NCBI RefSeq assembly: GCF_000763805.1
Contig: NZ_JRKS01000028.1
Location: forward strand, 1 to 37,835
Length of the DNA stretch: 37,835 nucleotides
Direction of reading: 5' to 3'
Origin: Paracoccus sphaerophysae
GTDB lineage: Bacteria; Pseudomonadota; Alphaproteobacteria; Rhodobacterales; Rhodobacteraceae
The notes under the pieces are model-generated. The model was not told where the DNA came from. It searched no databases and was given only the letters and a program-made list of their open reading frames with translations. The translations under genes and the position numbers were made by a program. Numbering within the stretch: the stretch's first letter is position 1; each line of letters opens with the position of its first letter. This document shows, in pieces, positions 16,928 to 26,191 of the stretch.

Positions 16928-17365
16928 CTAGATCGCCTCCGGCGCAAGGCTGCCGTCTGGGTCCAATTGCCAGAACGGGTTATGCGCGATTTCCCAGACA
17001 TGCCCGTCAGGGTCCGCGACATAGCCGGAATAGCCGCCCCACAACACCTTCTCGGGGCGCTTCAGCGCAGTCGCCCCGGCCTCCACGGCGGACTGCCAGA
17101 CGGCATCGGTTTCGGCAGGATCGGCACAATTCTGCGCGAGGGTGATCGCGCCGGTCCCCAGCCGCGCGCCGGGCCGTCCCTGGTCCGCGGCGAGTTCGTC
17201 CAGCGGGAACAGGGCCAGCGCGGCGCCGTGCATCTGGTAGAACACCACCCCCTCGGCGTCCGAGGGGCGCGGGGTCCAGCCCCAGGCGGCATAGAAGCGA
17301 CGCGCCCGGTCCAGGTCGGCGACGCCCAACGTGATCAGCGTCACGCGCTGGCGGGGAAGGCTCAT
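16928..17365 (-). CDS. VOC (glyoxalase/bleomycin-resistance) superfamily protein
   Basis: A 145-residue protein with the two-module VOC layout: VTLITLGVADLDRARRFYAAWGW at the start, and GGYSGYVADPDGHVWEIAHNPFW at the end with the Asp-Pro-Asp-Gly-His and Trp-Glu metal-site motif. Members bind a divalent metal and act in varied isomerase, dioxygenase or resistance roles; the substrate cannot be predicted. The start overlaps the recF stop by 4 bp, so it is probably read with dnaN-recF. Confidence 0.87.
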   Translation of the reverse strand: MSLPRQRVTLITLGVADLDRARRFYAAWGWTPRPSDAEGVVFYQMHGAALALFPLDELAADQGRPGARLGTGAITLAQNCADPAETDAVWQSAVEAGATALKRPEKVLWGGYSGYVADPDGHVWEIAHNPFWQLDPDGSLAPEAI

Positions 17366-18441
17366 GATGTCTCCTCGGCGTGCGAGACGGCGGCCTCGCG
17401 GTGGACGGACAGATAGCGGGCGCGGGGGCCGAAGGCGTCGAACAGCTCGCGCCCGGTCCCGGTCAGGATCGACTGGGCGGGAAGCGCGGTAATCTCGTCA
17501 TACAGCGCCGCGCGGCGGGCGGCGTCCAGATGGGCGGCGACCTCGTCCAGCAGCAGCACCGGGCGCTCGGCCGCCAGCGCGCGGGCATTGGCGAGGATCA
17601 GCGACAGCAGCAGCGCCTTCTGCTCGCCGGTGGAGCTGAGCGCGGCGGGCATGTCCTGCGGCCCCCACCACGCCCCCAGGTCGGCCCGATGTGGCCCGGT
17701 CAGGGTGCGGCCGGCGGCCATGTCGCGCGGGCGCGTCGCGGCAAGCCGGTCGGCGATGCTGGCGGCGTCGGCATCGTCGGCAAAGCCCTCGCCCGGCAGC
17801 AGGGCAAGGCGGGCGGCGGGAAAGGACGTGGCCGCGCCCTGCTGTGCCGCCGCGATGCGGGTCAGCGCGGCCAGGCGGTTGGCGGTCATCGCCGCGCCGG
17901 CCTCGGCCATCTGGGTTTCCAGCGCCCGATACCAGCGGTCGTCGCGCACCTCGTCGCGCAGCAGGCGGTTGCGGCCGCGCATCGCCTTGTCGAAGGTCAG
18001 CGCCGATTCCGCGTGGCCGGGCTGAAAACTCAGCGTGAGCCGGTCCAGAAAGCGGCGGCGCTGTTCGGGCGCGTCGGTCCACAGCCGGTCCATCGCCGGC
18101 GTGAGCCAGATCATCCGCACCAGCGACCCCAGCGCGACCTGAGTCGCCGCCTTGTCGTCCAGCGTCACGCTGCGCGATTCGCCGGGCAGCGCGCCGGTTT
18201 CCACCGCCCGGTCGCCGATCTGCGCGCGGATGCGCCAGCCCGCGTCCGGCCCCTGCCGCGCCTGATCGCCGGGCGCCGCGCCGCGCAGGCCGCGGCCCGG
18301 CGACAGCATCGACAGGGCTTCCAGGATGTTGGTCTTGCCGGCCCCGTTGGGCCCGAAGATCGCCAGCGGCCGGTCGTCGAGTTCCAGTTCCAGCCGCGGC
18401 CAGGACCGGAACTGCGCGAGGCTCAGGTGACGAAGCGTCAC
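17362..18441 (-). CDS. recF: DNA replication and repair protein RecF
   Basis: A 359-residue SMC-like ATPase that helps load RecA at single-strand gaps. Seen: the Walker A FGPNGAGKTNILEAL (about residues 28-42), the signature ALSSTGEQKALLLSLILANA, and Walker B PVLLLDEVAAHLDA. It overlaps the dnaN stop by 4 bp (18438-18441), giving a dnaN-recF coupled pair downstream of dnaA, the standard order. Confidence 0.96.
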   Translation of the reverse strand: MTLRHLSLAQFRSWPRLELELDDRPLAIFGPNGAGKTNILEALSMLSPGRGLRGAAPGDQARQGPDAGWRIRAQIGDRAVETGALPGESRSVTLDDKAATQVALGSLVRMIWLTPAMDRLWTDAPEQRRRFLDRLTLSFQPGHAESALTFDKAMRGRNRLLRDEVRDDRWYRALETQMAEAGAAMTANRLAALTRIAAAQQGAATSFPAARLALLPGEGFADDADAASIADRLAATRPRDMAAGRTLTGPHRADLGAWWGPQDMPAALSSTGEQKALLLSLILANARALAAERPVLLLDEVAAHLDAARRAALYDEITALPAQSILTGTGRELFDAFGPRARYLSVHREAAVSHAEETS

Positions 18442-19556
18442 ACCCGCATCGGCATGACGACATAGACGGCGGATTCGTCGCCGCCCTCGCGGATCAGGGC
18501 CGCGTCGCCGGCGCCGTTGAACAGGAAAACGGCGTTCTCGCGGTCGATCTGGGCGGCGATTTCCTGCAGGTACTTGGCGTTGAAGCCGATCTCGAGCGGC
18601 TCGTCGGCATAGCCCACGGCCAGCTCCTCGTCGGCGGCGCCGGCGTCGGGGGCGTTGACCGACAGGATCAGCCGGTCCTCGTCCAGCGCCAGCTTGACCG
18701 CGCGCGAGCGTTCCGACGACACCGTCGCCACCCGGTCCACGGCGCGGGCGAAATCGGCGGCATCGACCTCGAGCTTGCGGGCGTTCCCCTTGGGAATCAC
18801 GCGGGTATAGTCGGGGAAGGTGCCGTCGATGACCTTCGAGGTCAGAGTGATCGTCGGCGTCGCAAAGCGCACCTTGGTCTCGCCGACCGACACGGCGATC
18901 TCGGCATCGTCGTCGTCCAGCAGCTTCTTCAGTTCGGCCACGGTCTTGCGGGGCACGATCACGCCGGGCATGTCGGCCGCCCCCTCGGGCAGTGACGCGT
19001 CCACCCGCGCCAGCCGGTGGCCGTCGGTCGCCACGCAGCGCAGCGCCTTGCCGCCCTCGGTGTCGGCCACGTGCATGTAGACGCCGTTCAGGTAATAGCG
19101 GGTTTCCTCGGTCGAGATCGCAAAGCGCGACTTGTCGAACAGCCGCCGCAGCACCGGCGCCTTGGCGGCGAAGTTCGCCGCGTATTCGGTCGAGGCCATG
19201 ACCGGGAAATCCTCGCGCGGCAGGGTGGCGAGGCTGAAGTTCGACCGCCCGGCCTGCACGGTCAGCCGGTTCGTCGCGGCGTCGGCGGCGATGTTGACCA
19301 GCGCGCCGTCCGGCAGCTTGCGGGCGATCTCGTTCAGAAGCGCGGCGCTGACGGTGGTGGCCCCGGGGCGTTCGACCATCGCCGCGGCCTTGTCCACGAC
19401 CTCGGTATCCAGGTCGGTGGCGCGGAAGCTGACGCCGTCAGGGGTCGCCTCGATCAGCACGTTGGCGAGGATCGGGATGGTGTTGCGGCGTTCGACGACC
19501 GACTGGGCCTGCGAGACGGCCTTCACCAGAACCGCCTTTTCGATCGAGAATTTCAT
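18438..19556 (-). CDS. dnaN: DNA polymerase III sliding clamp (beta subunit)
   Basis: A 372-residue clamp with the family start MKFSIEKAVLVKAVSQAQSV, the internal LLNEIARKLPDGALV strand-helix, and the conserved ending ESAVYVVMPMRV. It forms a ring dimer that tethers polymerase III to DNA. It lies 103 bp after dnaA in the same direction. The gap contains no clear terminator, so dnaA-dnaN-recF may share transcripts. Confidence 0.97.
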   Translation of the reverse strand: MKFSIEKAVLVKAVSQAQSVVERRNTIPILANVLIEATPDGVSFRATDLDTEVVDKAAAMVERPGATTVSAALLNEIARKLPDGALVNIAADAATNRLTVQAGRSNFSLATLPREDFPVMASTEYAANFAAKAPVLRRLFDKSRFAISTEETRYYLNGVYMHVADTEGGKALRCVATDGHRLARVDASLPEGAADMPGVIVPRKTVAELKKLLDDDDAEIAVSVGETKVRFATPTITLTSKVIDGTFPDYTRVIPKGNARKLEVDAADFARAVDRVATVSSERSRAVKLALDEDRLILSVNAPDAGAADEELAVGYADEPLEIGFNAKYLQEIAAQIDRENAVFLFNGAGDAALIREGGDESAVYVVMPMRV

Positions 19557-19659
19557 GGCATCCTGCCCCTGCTGTCGTCGCGTCGGCCGCGGGTCCGCGC
19601 GCCGCGCACAGTTTCGTCAATGCGTCGTGGGGGTCAAGCGCCCGTGAACGCCGCCCCGC

Positions 19660-21024
19660 CTAGGCCTCGAGCGCGCGGCGCAGAAGCTGCACGTCCTCGG
19701 CCAGCCCGTGATCCTCGGCGCACAGCTCCTCGATCTTGCGCACCCCGTGCATGATCGTGGTGTGGTCGCGCCCGCCAAAGCGGCGCCCGATCTCGGGCAA
19801 CGACCGGCTGGTCATCTGCTTGGCCAGATACATGGCGATCTGACGCGGGCGGGCCAGCGTGCGGACGCGCTTGGGGCCGACCAGGTCGGACAAGCGGATG
19901 TTGTAATGCTCGGCCACCTTGCGCTGGATTTCCTCGACCGACACCTTGCGGTCCGAGGCGCGCAGGATGTCGGCCAGGCATTCCTGCGTCATGTCGAGGT
20001 CGATCTCGCGCCCCATCAGGCTGGCGAAGGCGAACAGGCGCTGCAGCGCGCCTTCCAGCACGCGCACGTTCGAGGTGATGCGGTGGGCGAGGAATTCCAG
20101 CACCCCCTGCCCCAGCTGCAGGCCGGGATAGGTCTGGCGGAACTGGTCAGTCTTGGACTGCAGGATCGACAGGCGCAGCTCGTAATCGGTCGGGTGCAGG
20201 TCGACGATCAAGCCGCAGGACAGCCGCGACTTGATGCGGTCTTCCAGGTCCTTGATCTCGCCCGGGGCGCGGTCGGCCGAGATGATGATCTGCTTGCCCT
20301 GATCGACCAGGGCGTTGAAGGTGTGGAAGAATTCTTCCTGGGTCGATTCCTTGCCGGCGATGAACTGGACGTCATCGACCATCAGCAGATCGACGGTGCG
20401 GAACATCTCCTTGAAATCCATGACGGTGCGTTCGCGCAGGGCCTGGACGAAGCGATACATGAACTGTTCGGCCGACAGATACAGGACACGGGCCTCGGGG
20501 TCGCGGGCGCGGCGTTCGCAGGCGATGGCGTGCATCAGGTGGGTCTTGCCCAGCCCGACCCCGCCATACAGGAACAGCGGGTTGAAGGTGACCGGCCCGC
20601 CCTCGGCCACCCGTCGGGCGGCCGCATGGGCCAGCTCGTTCGGCTTGCCGACGACGAAATTGTCAAAGGTATAGCGGGCGTCCAGCGGCGCCGACATCTC
20701 GTCGTCGCGCTGCGGCGCCCGGGCGCGCGCCGCCTGGGCCGAAGGGGCGGGGCTGGCAGCGGCCGGGATCGCCGTGGCCGGGCGGCCGGTGGCGACGGTG
20801 AAGCTGACCCGTTCGACGGCCGCCCCCTGCCGCGACAGCGCATCGATGATCGGGCGGCTATAGTGGCGGGACACCCAGTCGGACAGAAAGCGCGTCGGGC
20901 AGGAAATATCCGCCGCCCCGCCCTCGATCGCGCGCAGGCTCAGCGGCGCCAGCCAGGTGACGTAGTTGTTCGTCCCGACCAGCGCTTCCAGTTCGGGCCG
21001 CGCACCTGCCCACAGCTTGTCCAT
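19660..21024 (-). CDS. dnaA: Chromosomal replication initiator DnaA
   Basis: A 454-residue protein with all DnaA domains: N-terminal domain I (MDKLWAGARPELEALVG), a Pro/Ala-rich linker (about residues 80-105), and the AAA+ core with Walker A GGVGLGKTHLMHA (near 153) and Walker B LLMVDDVQFIAGK. The C-terminal HTH holds the DNA-binding signature GGRDHTTIMHGVRK (near 415). It opens the chromosomal origin in its ATP form. An AAGGA site precedes the ATG. A 505-bp non-coding region separates it from rpsT. Confidence 0.97.
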   Translation of the reverse strand: MDKLWAGARPELEALVGTNNYVTWLAPLSLRAIEGGAADISCPTRFLSDWVSRHYSRPIIDALSRQGAAVERVSFTVATGRPATAIPAAASPAPSAQAARARAPQRDDEMSAPLDARYTFDNFVVGKPNELAHAAARRVAEGGPVTFNPLFLYGGVGLGKTHLMHAIACERRARDPEARVLYLSAEQFMYRFVQALRERTVMDFKEMFRTVDLLMVDDVQFIAGKESTQEEFFHTFNALVDQGKQIIISADRAPGEIKDLEDRIKSRLSCGLIVDLHPTDYELRLSILQSKTDQFRQTYPGLQLGQGVLEFLAHRITSNVRVLEGALQRLFAFASLMGREIDLDMTQECLADILRASDRKVSVEEIQRKVAEHYNIRLSDLVGPKRVRTLARPRQIAMYLAKQMTSRSLPEIGRRFGGRDHTTIMHGVRKIEELCAEDHGLAEDVQLLRRALEA

Positions 21025-21390
21025 TCCGTCGTTCCTTCTGTCCCCGTCCCCCGCCGGGAACGCCGGCGGGACAATGCGACGCTTTCACGACAGCGGAACG
21101 ACACGATCCGGCGCGCCGCACGGCGGCACGACACAAGGGACCGAAGTCCCGACCGAATTGTCCCGGGTCGTCCAGATCCCGGTGGCAGCCGGAACCGGAC
21201 GGGCGGCAGGCAAGAGAAATCCCAGAAAACACTGGTCCAAATCCTGCTTGCATCGTCCGGTCGGAAGGCGGCAGCTGATCTGCCCGGACGATCTTTCCCT
21301 GTCGCGAGGTGAATCGCTTCGGGCAAGCTATCGCCAAGTCCGAACGACCTGCAACCGAACTATGAACTTGACAGAGCCTTTCGAAGCCGA

Positions 21391-21416
21391 TTCTGCGTCG
21401 ACGCTGCGACGCAGAA
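21391..21416. repeat. Perfect 10-bp inverted repeat upstream of dnaA
   Basis: TTCTGCGTCG and CGACGCAGAA are separated by ACGCTG, immediately beside an AT-rich stretch. No T-run follows on the minus strand, so it is not a terminator of the usual kind; an operator or an origin-linked site is possible. Confidence 0.6.
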
Positions 21417-21475
21417 AATGTTGAACAAATTCATTATATTAACCTTTCGCCGCTGGCTGGTGCACGAATCGCAAC

Positions 21476-21504
21476 GGCGCGCCCCGCCGGGTGCGGGACG
21501 CGCC
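21476..21504 (-). terminator. Terminator-like hairpin after rpsT
   Basis: Arms of 12 bp with one mismatch (GGCGCGTCCCGC / GCGGGGCGCGCC on the minus strand) and a 5-nt loop lie 26 bp after the rpsT stop. Only GTTGCGATT follows, a weak T-tract. Confidence 0.5.
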
Positions 21505-21529
21505 GTCAGGATCAAAGCCGGAAGGGCGA

Positions 21530-21799
21530 TCAGGCGGCCGGAAGCGCCTTCACGCGGGCGGCCAGGCGCGACATCTTGCGCGAAGCTGTGTTCTTGTGGA
21601 CGACGCCCTTGGTGACGCCGCGCATCAGTTCGGGCTGGGCGGCGCGCAGCGCGTCTGCCGCGGCGGTGGCATTGCCCGAAGCGATCGCTTCCTCGACCTT
21701 GCGGATGAAGGTGCGGATGCGCGACCGGCGCGCCTTGTTGACTTCGGTGCGGCGCTCGGTCTGGCGGGCGCGTTTCTTGGACTGGGGCGTGTTGGCCAT
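21530..21799 (-). CDS. rpsT: 30S ribosomal protein S20
   Basis: An 89-residue basic protein with the S20 start [17 protein letters not shown], the internal [15 protein letters not shown] helix, and [19 protein letters not shown] near the end. It binds 16S rRNA early in 30S assembly. The position just upstream of dnaA, same direction, is conserved in alphaproteobacteria. Confidence 0.97.
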   Translation of the reverse strand: MANTPQSKKRARQTERRTEVNKARRSRIRTFIRKVEEAIASGNATAAADALRAAQPELMRGVTKGVVHKNTASRKMSRLAARVKALPAA

Positions 21800-21951
21800 G
21801 GTGGTCGTTCTTTCGGGTCGTTTCGTTTACCTGATTGCACGAAAGACCCGGACCGCCCCCATCGGGAACGGTGCTGATTCTTGCCTAAGCGGGCCCACGC
21901 GCATGTAAGGCGGGGCCTATAGCGCAAGGGGTCCGCAAAGGAAAGCCCCGA

Positions 21952-22728
21952 TCAGCGGTCGCGGAACTGCGCCTCGCGCTTTTCGGCGAAGGCGCTCATC
22001 CCTTCCTTCTGGTCCTCGGTGGCGAACAGCGCATGGAAGGCGCGGCGTTCGTACAGCAACCCCTCGCGCAGCGTCGTCTCATAGGACCGGTTCACGGTCT
22101 CTTTCGCGACCATTACCGCGACGGCGGACTTGGCGGCGATCTTGCGGGCGGCGCCCATCGCCTCGTCGATCAGCTTGTCGGCCGGGACGACGCGACTGAC
22201 GAGGCCCGACCGCTCGGCCTCGGCCGCGTCCATGAACCGGCCGGTCAGGTTCATGTCCATCGCCTTGGACTTGCCGACGAAGCGGGTCAGGCGCTGGGTG
22301 CCGCCGATGCCGGCGATGACGCCCAGGTTGATCTCGGGCTGGCCGAACTTGGCGGTTTCCGCGGCGATGATGAAGTCGCACATCATCGCCAGCTCGCAGC
22401 CGCCGCCCAGCGCATAGCCCGCGACGGCGGCGATGATCGGCTTGCGGCAGCGGCTGATCTGGTCGATCTCGGTGCCGAAGAGGTCGCCGGTCAGCACGTC
22501 GACATAGGACTTCTCGGCCATCTCCTTGATGTCGGCGCCGGCGGCAAAGGCCTTTTCGTTGCCGGTCAGCACGATGCAACGGACATTCGGGTCCTGATCG
22601 GCGGCGGTCACGGCGGTCGCCAGCTCTCCGATCAGCTGGCCGCTGAGGGCGTTCAGCGCCTCGGGCCGGTTGAGCCGGATCAGCGCGACATGATCCGCGA
22701 TCTCGACGAGGATGGTCTGATAGGCCAT
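21952..22728 (-). CDS. Enoyl-CoA hydratase (crotonase family)
   Basis: A 258-residue crotonase. Start ATG at 22728 ([21 protein letters not shown]); the open frame runs back into mutM but without similarity. Features: the oxyanion-hole segment [42 protein letters not shown] containing the two catalytic Glu regions, split by no gap, and GLVSRVVP. The family hydrates trans-2-enoyl-CoA in beta-oxidation or related CoA pathways. It lies 95 bp downstream of mutM in the same direction, an order conserved in the dnaA region of alphaproteobacteria. Confidence 0.93.
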   Translation of the reverse strand: MAYQTILVEIADHVALIRLNRPEALNALSGQLIGELATAVTAADQDPNVRCIVLTGNEKAFAAGADIKEMAEKSYVDVLTGDLFGTEIDQISRCRKPIIAAVAGYALGGGCELAMMCDFIIAAETAKFGQPEINLGVIAGIGGTQRLTRFVGKSKAMDMNLTGRFMDAAEAERSGLVSRVVPADKLIDEAMGAARKIAAKSAVAVMVAKETVNRSYETTLREGLLYERRAFHALFATEDQKEGMSAFAEKREAQFRDR

Positions 22729-22823
22729 GGCAAAGGTCCCCCCAGCTTGCGTTGCGTGACGTGGTAGCAAAGCCGCGGGCCGGAGGCCAGCGTTCCGCGC
22801 GGGCCGGGCCGGATTTCCGCGGC

Positions 22824-23669
22824 TTACCTCTGGCAGACCGGGCAGTACCAGGTGGACCGGCCGGACTGGACGATGCGGCGCACCGTGCCGCCGCAGCCGG
22901 GGCGCGGACAGGGCAGCCCCTCGCGCCCGTAGACGCGGAAGCTGTGCTGGAAATAGCCCAGCTCGCCGCTGGTCTGGCGGTGATCGCGCAGCGACGAGCC
23001 GCCCGCCGTGATCGCCTCGGCCAGCACGTCGCGGATGGCGCCGTGCAGCGCCGCGATGCGGTCGCGGCCGATGCGGCCGGCGGCGCGGGTCGGGTGGATG
23101 CCGGCCCGGAACAGCGCCTCGCAGACATAGATGTTGCCCAGTCCCGCGACGACGCGCTGATCCAGCAGCAGCGCCTTGACCGGGGCGCGCCGGCCCGCAA
23201 AGGCCGCGGCCAGCCGCCCCGGGGTGAAATCGTCCGACAACGGCTCGGGGCCCAGACCGGACAGCAGCGGATGCGCCTCTCCCTCGCGCACCAGGTCGAC
23301 GGCACCGAAGCGCCGCGCGTCGTTGAGGGTGATGCGGCTGCCGGATTCCGTTTCCAGCACCAGATGGTCGTGCCGGGGCAGGATCGAGGGGTCGTGGTGA
23401 AACTGGCCGAGCGGTTCGGATTCGATCCGCACCCGGCCCGACATCCCCAGATGCAGCAGCAGGCTGGGCCCGCGATCCAGATCGGCGAGGATGTATTTCG
23501 ACCGCCGGCGCAGCGTCGTCACCCGGGCGCCGGTCAGAATCTGCACGAGATCGGTCGGCATCGGCCAGCGCAGATCGGGGCGGCGCTGGTCGACGCGGGT
23601 GATGTGCTGGCCTTCCAGATGCGGCGCGAGGCCGCGGCGGACGGTTTCGACCTCTGGCAGTTCTGGCAT
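22824..23669 (-). CDS. mutM: Formamidopyrimidine-DNA glycosylase (MutM/Fpg)
   Basis: A 281-residue bifunctional glycosylase/AP lyase that removes 8-oxoguanine and formamidopyrimidines. The mature N-terminal [13 protein letters not shown] provides the catalytic Pro and Glu, [10 protein letters not shown] follows, then [15 protein letters not shown] with the helix-two-turn-helix. The C-terminal zinc finger has four Cys ([10 protein letters not shown] ... WYCPVCQR). Start at the ATG 23669, required to expose Pro after Met removal. It is divergent from ubiE by 55 bp. Confidence 0.96.
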   Translation of the reverse strand: MPELPEVETVRRGLAPHLEGQHITRVDQRRPDLRWPMPTDLVQILTGARVTTLRRRSKYILADLDRGPSLLLHLGMSGRVRIESEPLGQFHHDPSILPRHDHLVLETESGSRITLNDARRFGAVDLVREGEAHPLLSGLGPEPLSDDFTPGRLAAAFAGRRAPVKALLLDQRVVAGLGNIYVCEALFRAGIHPTRAAGRIGRDRIAALHGAIRDVLAEAITAGGSSLRDHRQTSGELGYFQHSFRVYGREGLPCPRPGCGGTVRRIVQSGRSTWYCPVCQR

Positions 23670-23724
23670 TTCCGCCCCATCCGCTGCATGGTGCCGCCCG
23701 ACGCGGCGACTGGAAGACAGACCT

Positions 23725-24492
23725 ATGAGCGACGGACCGGAGACACAATCGGGCAGCGGCCAGACCCATTTCGGCTTTCGGGACGTCGCCGAAGAGGACA
23801 AGGCCGGGCTGGTCCATGGGGTTTTTTCGAGGGTCGCCTCGAAATACGACGTGATGAACGACCTGATGAGTGTCGGCGTCCATCGGCTGTGGAAGGCCGC
23901 GATGATGGACTGGCTGGCGCCGCGGGACGGCCAGCGCCTGCTGGACGTGGCCGGCGGCACCGGCGACATCGCGTTCCGGTTCCTCGACCGCGCGCCCGGC
24001 GCGGCGGTCACGGTCTGCGACATGACCGAATCGATGCTGGTCGAGGGGCGCCAGCGCGCCGAGGCCGGGCGGCTGGCGGATCGGCTGTCCTGGGTGACCG
24101 GGGACGCGATGGCCCTGCCCTTCGCGGATGCGAGCTTTGACCGCTATACGATCAGCTTCGGGATCCGAAACGTCACCCGCATCCCCGATGCGCTGGCCGA
24201 GGCGTTCCGCGTGCTGCGTCCCGGCGGCCGGCTGATGGTGCTGGAATTCTCGCAATTGCCGGTGCCGGCGCTGCAATGGGCCTATGACCGCTATTCCTTC
24301 AACGTGATCCCGCCGCTGGGGCAGATGGTGGCGAACGACCGCGATTCCTATCAGTATCTGGTGGAATCCATCCGCCGCTTTCCCGACCAGGACAGCTTCG
24401 CCGCGATGATCCGCGCGGCCGGGTTCGAGATGGTGCAGTATCGCAACCTGTCGATGGGGATCGCTGCGCTGCATTCCGGGTGGAAGCTGTGA
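23725..24492 (+). CDS. ubiE: Ubiquinone/menaquinone C-methyltransferase UbiE
   Basis: A 255-residue class I SAM methyltransferase that methylates the quinone ring carbon in ubiquinone synthesis. Family motifs: [25 protein letters not shown], split without gaps, the SAM site [16 protein letters not shown] (about residues 72-87), [17 protein letters not shown], and the end [10 protein letters not shown]. It precedes ubiB by 106 bp with a hairpin repeat between. Confidence 0.96.
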   Translation: MSDGPETQSGSGQTHFGFRDVAEEDKAGLVHGVFSRVASKYDVMNDLMSVGVHRLWKAAMMDWLAPRDGQRLLDVAGGTGDIAFRFLDRAPGAAVTVCDMTESMLVEGRQRAEAGRLADRLSWVTGDAMALPFADASFDRYTISFGIRNVTRIPDALAEAFRVLRPGGRLMVLEFSQLPVPALQWAYDRYSFNVIPPLGQMVANDRDSYQYLVESIRRFPDQDSFAAMIRAAGFEMVQYRNLSMGIAALHSGWKL

Positions 24493-24515
24493 GGCCGCAG
24501 CGCGTCACTGCCGGC

Positions 24516-24552
24516 CCGGGGGTTTTCCACCCCCGGACCCCCGAGGGATATT
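24516..24552 (+). repeat. GC-hairpin intergenic element between ubiE and ubiB
   Basis: CCGGGGG - TTTTCCA - CCCCCGG forms a 7-bp stem, and a further ACCCCCGAGGGATATTT tail follows. I recall near-identical hairpins as recurrent intergenic sequence in Rhodobacteraceae genomes. It could attenuate transcription between the two genes, although no T-run follows. Confidence 0.5.
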
Positions 24553-24598
24553 TGCCGACCGCCCGAAGCCTCGCAGCCCGGTCGCGGGGGCACGGCTG

Positions 24599-26122
24599 AT
24601 GCGCGGACCGCACAATATCTGGCGGCTGATCCGCACCGGCGCCACCTTTCAGCGGACCGGGGCGATGGGGGCGGCGCTGGACGCGATGAACGCTCCCCCG
24701 CGGGTGCGCGCCGCGGCGCGGATCATGGGGTGGCCGTTCGCCTGGCTGGGCTATGCGGGCGATCCGGCACTGCCGCCGATCACCCGCGCGATCACCGCGC
24801 TGGGGCCGGCCTACATCAAGTTCGGGCAGATCCTGTCGACGCGCCCCGATGTCGTGGGCGAGGGCATGGCCCAGCAGCTGCGGATGCTGCAGGACCGGCT
24901 GCCCCCGTTTCCGACCGAAGTGGCGCGGGCGGTGATCTCGTCGGAACTGGGCGCGCCGGTGGAGTCGCTGTTTTCCGAGTTCTCCGAGCCGGTGGCCGCG
25001 GCCTCGATCGCACAGGTCCACCAGGCGCGGCGCGCGGACACCGGGGCACAGGTCGCGGTGAAGATCCTGCGTCCGGGCATCGAGGCGGCTTTCCGGCGTG
25101 ACATCGACGCATTCCACCTCGCCGCCGGGATGATCGAGCGTCTGTCGCCCGCCAGCAGGCGGCTTCGCCCCCGGGACGTGATCCGGCACTTTGAATCGGT
25201 CGTGTCGGGCGAGCTCGACCTGAGGCTCGAGGCCGCGGCGGCGTCGGAGTTTGCCGAGAATACGAAGGGCGATGCGGGACTGTCGGTGCCGCTGCCGCAT
25301 TGGCCGATCTGCGCGCGGCGGGTTCTGGCGAGCGACTGGGCCGACGGCATCCCGATGGCCGACGTGGCGGCGATCCGCGCGGCGGGACACGATACGCGCG
25401 CGCTGGCCGAGCGACTGATCCGCCTGTTTCTCAGTCACGCGCTGCGGGACGGATTCTTCCACGCCGACATGCACCAGGGCAACCTGCGGGTCGCACATGA
25501 CGGCGATATCGTCATCTTCGATTTCGGCATCATGGGCGAGATCGACGAATATACCCGCCGGGTCTATGCGGAAATTCTGTATGGCTTCATCCAGCGGGAC
25601 TATCACCGCGTGGCGCGGGTCCATTTCGAAGCGGGCTACGTGCCGGCCGATCGGGACATGGCCCAGTTCTCGCGCGCGCTGCGCTCGGTCGGCGAGCCGA
25701 TCTTTGGGGCAGATGCGTCGCGGATCTCGATGGCGAACCTGCTCGCCTATCTCTTCGAGGTCACCGAGCGGTTCGGGATGGCCACGCGGACCGAACTGAT
25801 CCTGTTGCAACGGACCATGGTGGTCGTCGAGGGCGTGGCCCGCAGCCTCGATCCGCAGATCAACATGTGGGCCGCAGCGCGCCCGGTCGTCGAACAGTAC
25901 ATCCGCAGCAGTCTCGGTCCCCGCGCGGCGGTGCGCGACGGCATGCGCGTCCTGCAGGCACTCGGACGTCACGGCCCGCAGTTGAGCGAGCTGGTCGACC
26001 GCCAGATCGATCGCTTGTCGCGGCCCCCGTTGGACGTGGTGGTCCAGAAGCCATCCTACCCCCTTGTCTGGGTCGCCGGTCTGTTGGGCATCGGTGCCCT
26101 GATGGGCGCCGCGTTTTTCTAA
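24599..26122 (+). CDS. ubiB: UbiB-family ubiquinone biosynthesis kinase-like protein
   Basis: A 507-residue ABC1/ADCK-type protein. The KxGQ motif (YIKFGQILSTRPD, residues 74-77) and the Ala-rich replacement of the glycine loop (PVAAASIAQVHQA, 132-144) are diagnostic. An AVKIL lysine (155), DFGIMGEID metal site (near 306) and a C-terminal hydrophobic helix (WVAGLLGIGALMGAAFF) complete the layout. It is an atypical kinase-like ATPase on the inner membrane needed for ubiquinone synthesis. The start ATG lies at 24599, shortly after ubiE. Confidence 0.95.
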   Translation: MRGPHNIWRLIRTGATFQRTGAMGAALDAMNAPPRVRAAARIMGWPFAWLGYAGDPALPPITRAITALGPAYIKFGQILSTRPDVVGEGMAQQLRMLQDRLPPFPTEVARAVISSELGAPVESLFSEFSEPVAAASIAQVHQARRADTGAQVAVKILRPGIEAAFRRDIDAFHLAAGMIERLSPASRRLRPRDVIRHFESVVSGELDLRLEAAAASEFAENTKGDAGLSVPLPHWPICARRVLASDWADGIPMADVAAIRAAGHDTRALAERLIRLFLSHALRDGFFHADMHQGNLRVAHDGDIVIFDFGIMGEIDEYTRRVYAEILYGFIQRDYHRVARVHFEAGYVPADRDMAQFSRALRSVGEPIFGADASRISMANLLAYLFEVTERFGMATRTELILLQRTMVVVEGVARSLDPQINMWAAARPVVEQYIRSSLGPRAAVRDGMRVLQALGRHGPQLSELVDRQIDRLSRPPLDVVVQKPSYPLVWVAGLLGIGALMGAAFF

Positions 26123-26164
26123 ACCTCCGTTAAGTTGTTATCGGAACAGCGCGCATCTGGGCGC

Positions 26165-26191
26165 CTCTTGCAGCTGCGATCAGCGCAAGAG
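26165..26191. terminator. Hairpin between convergent ubiB and flagellar gene
   Basis: CTCTTGC and GCAAGAG (7 bp) flank a 13-nt loop that includes the stop codon of the minus-strand gene. It has no T-run and may be weak or fortuitous. Confidence 0.25.

Larger units (their letters stand above)
21025..21529. other. 505-bp non-coding region upstream of dnaA
   Basis: No gene is supported here. It holds a hairpin next to the rpsT stop (21476-21504), an AT-rich patch (about 21417-21453) and a perfect inverted repeat (21391-21416). I found no DnaA box matching TTATCCACA, so there is no direct support for an origin. Confidence 0.7.

Noticed and set aside
21025..21529. oriC upstream of dnaA
   Set aside because: No cluster of DnaA boxes was found. 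In many alphaproteobacteria the origin is not next to dnaA, so the region is only described as non-coding.
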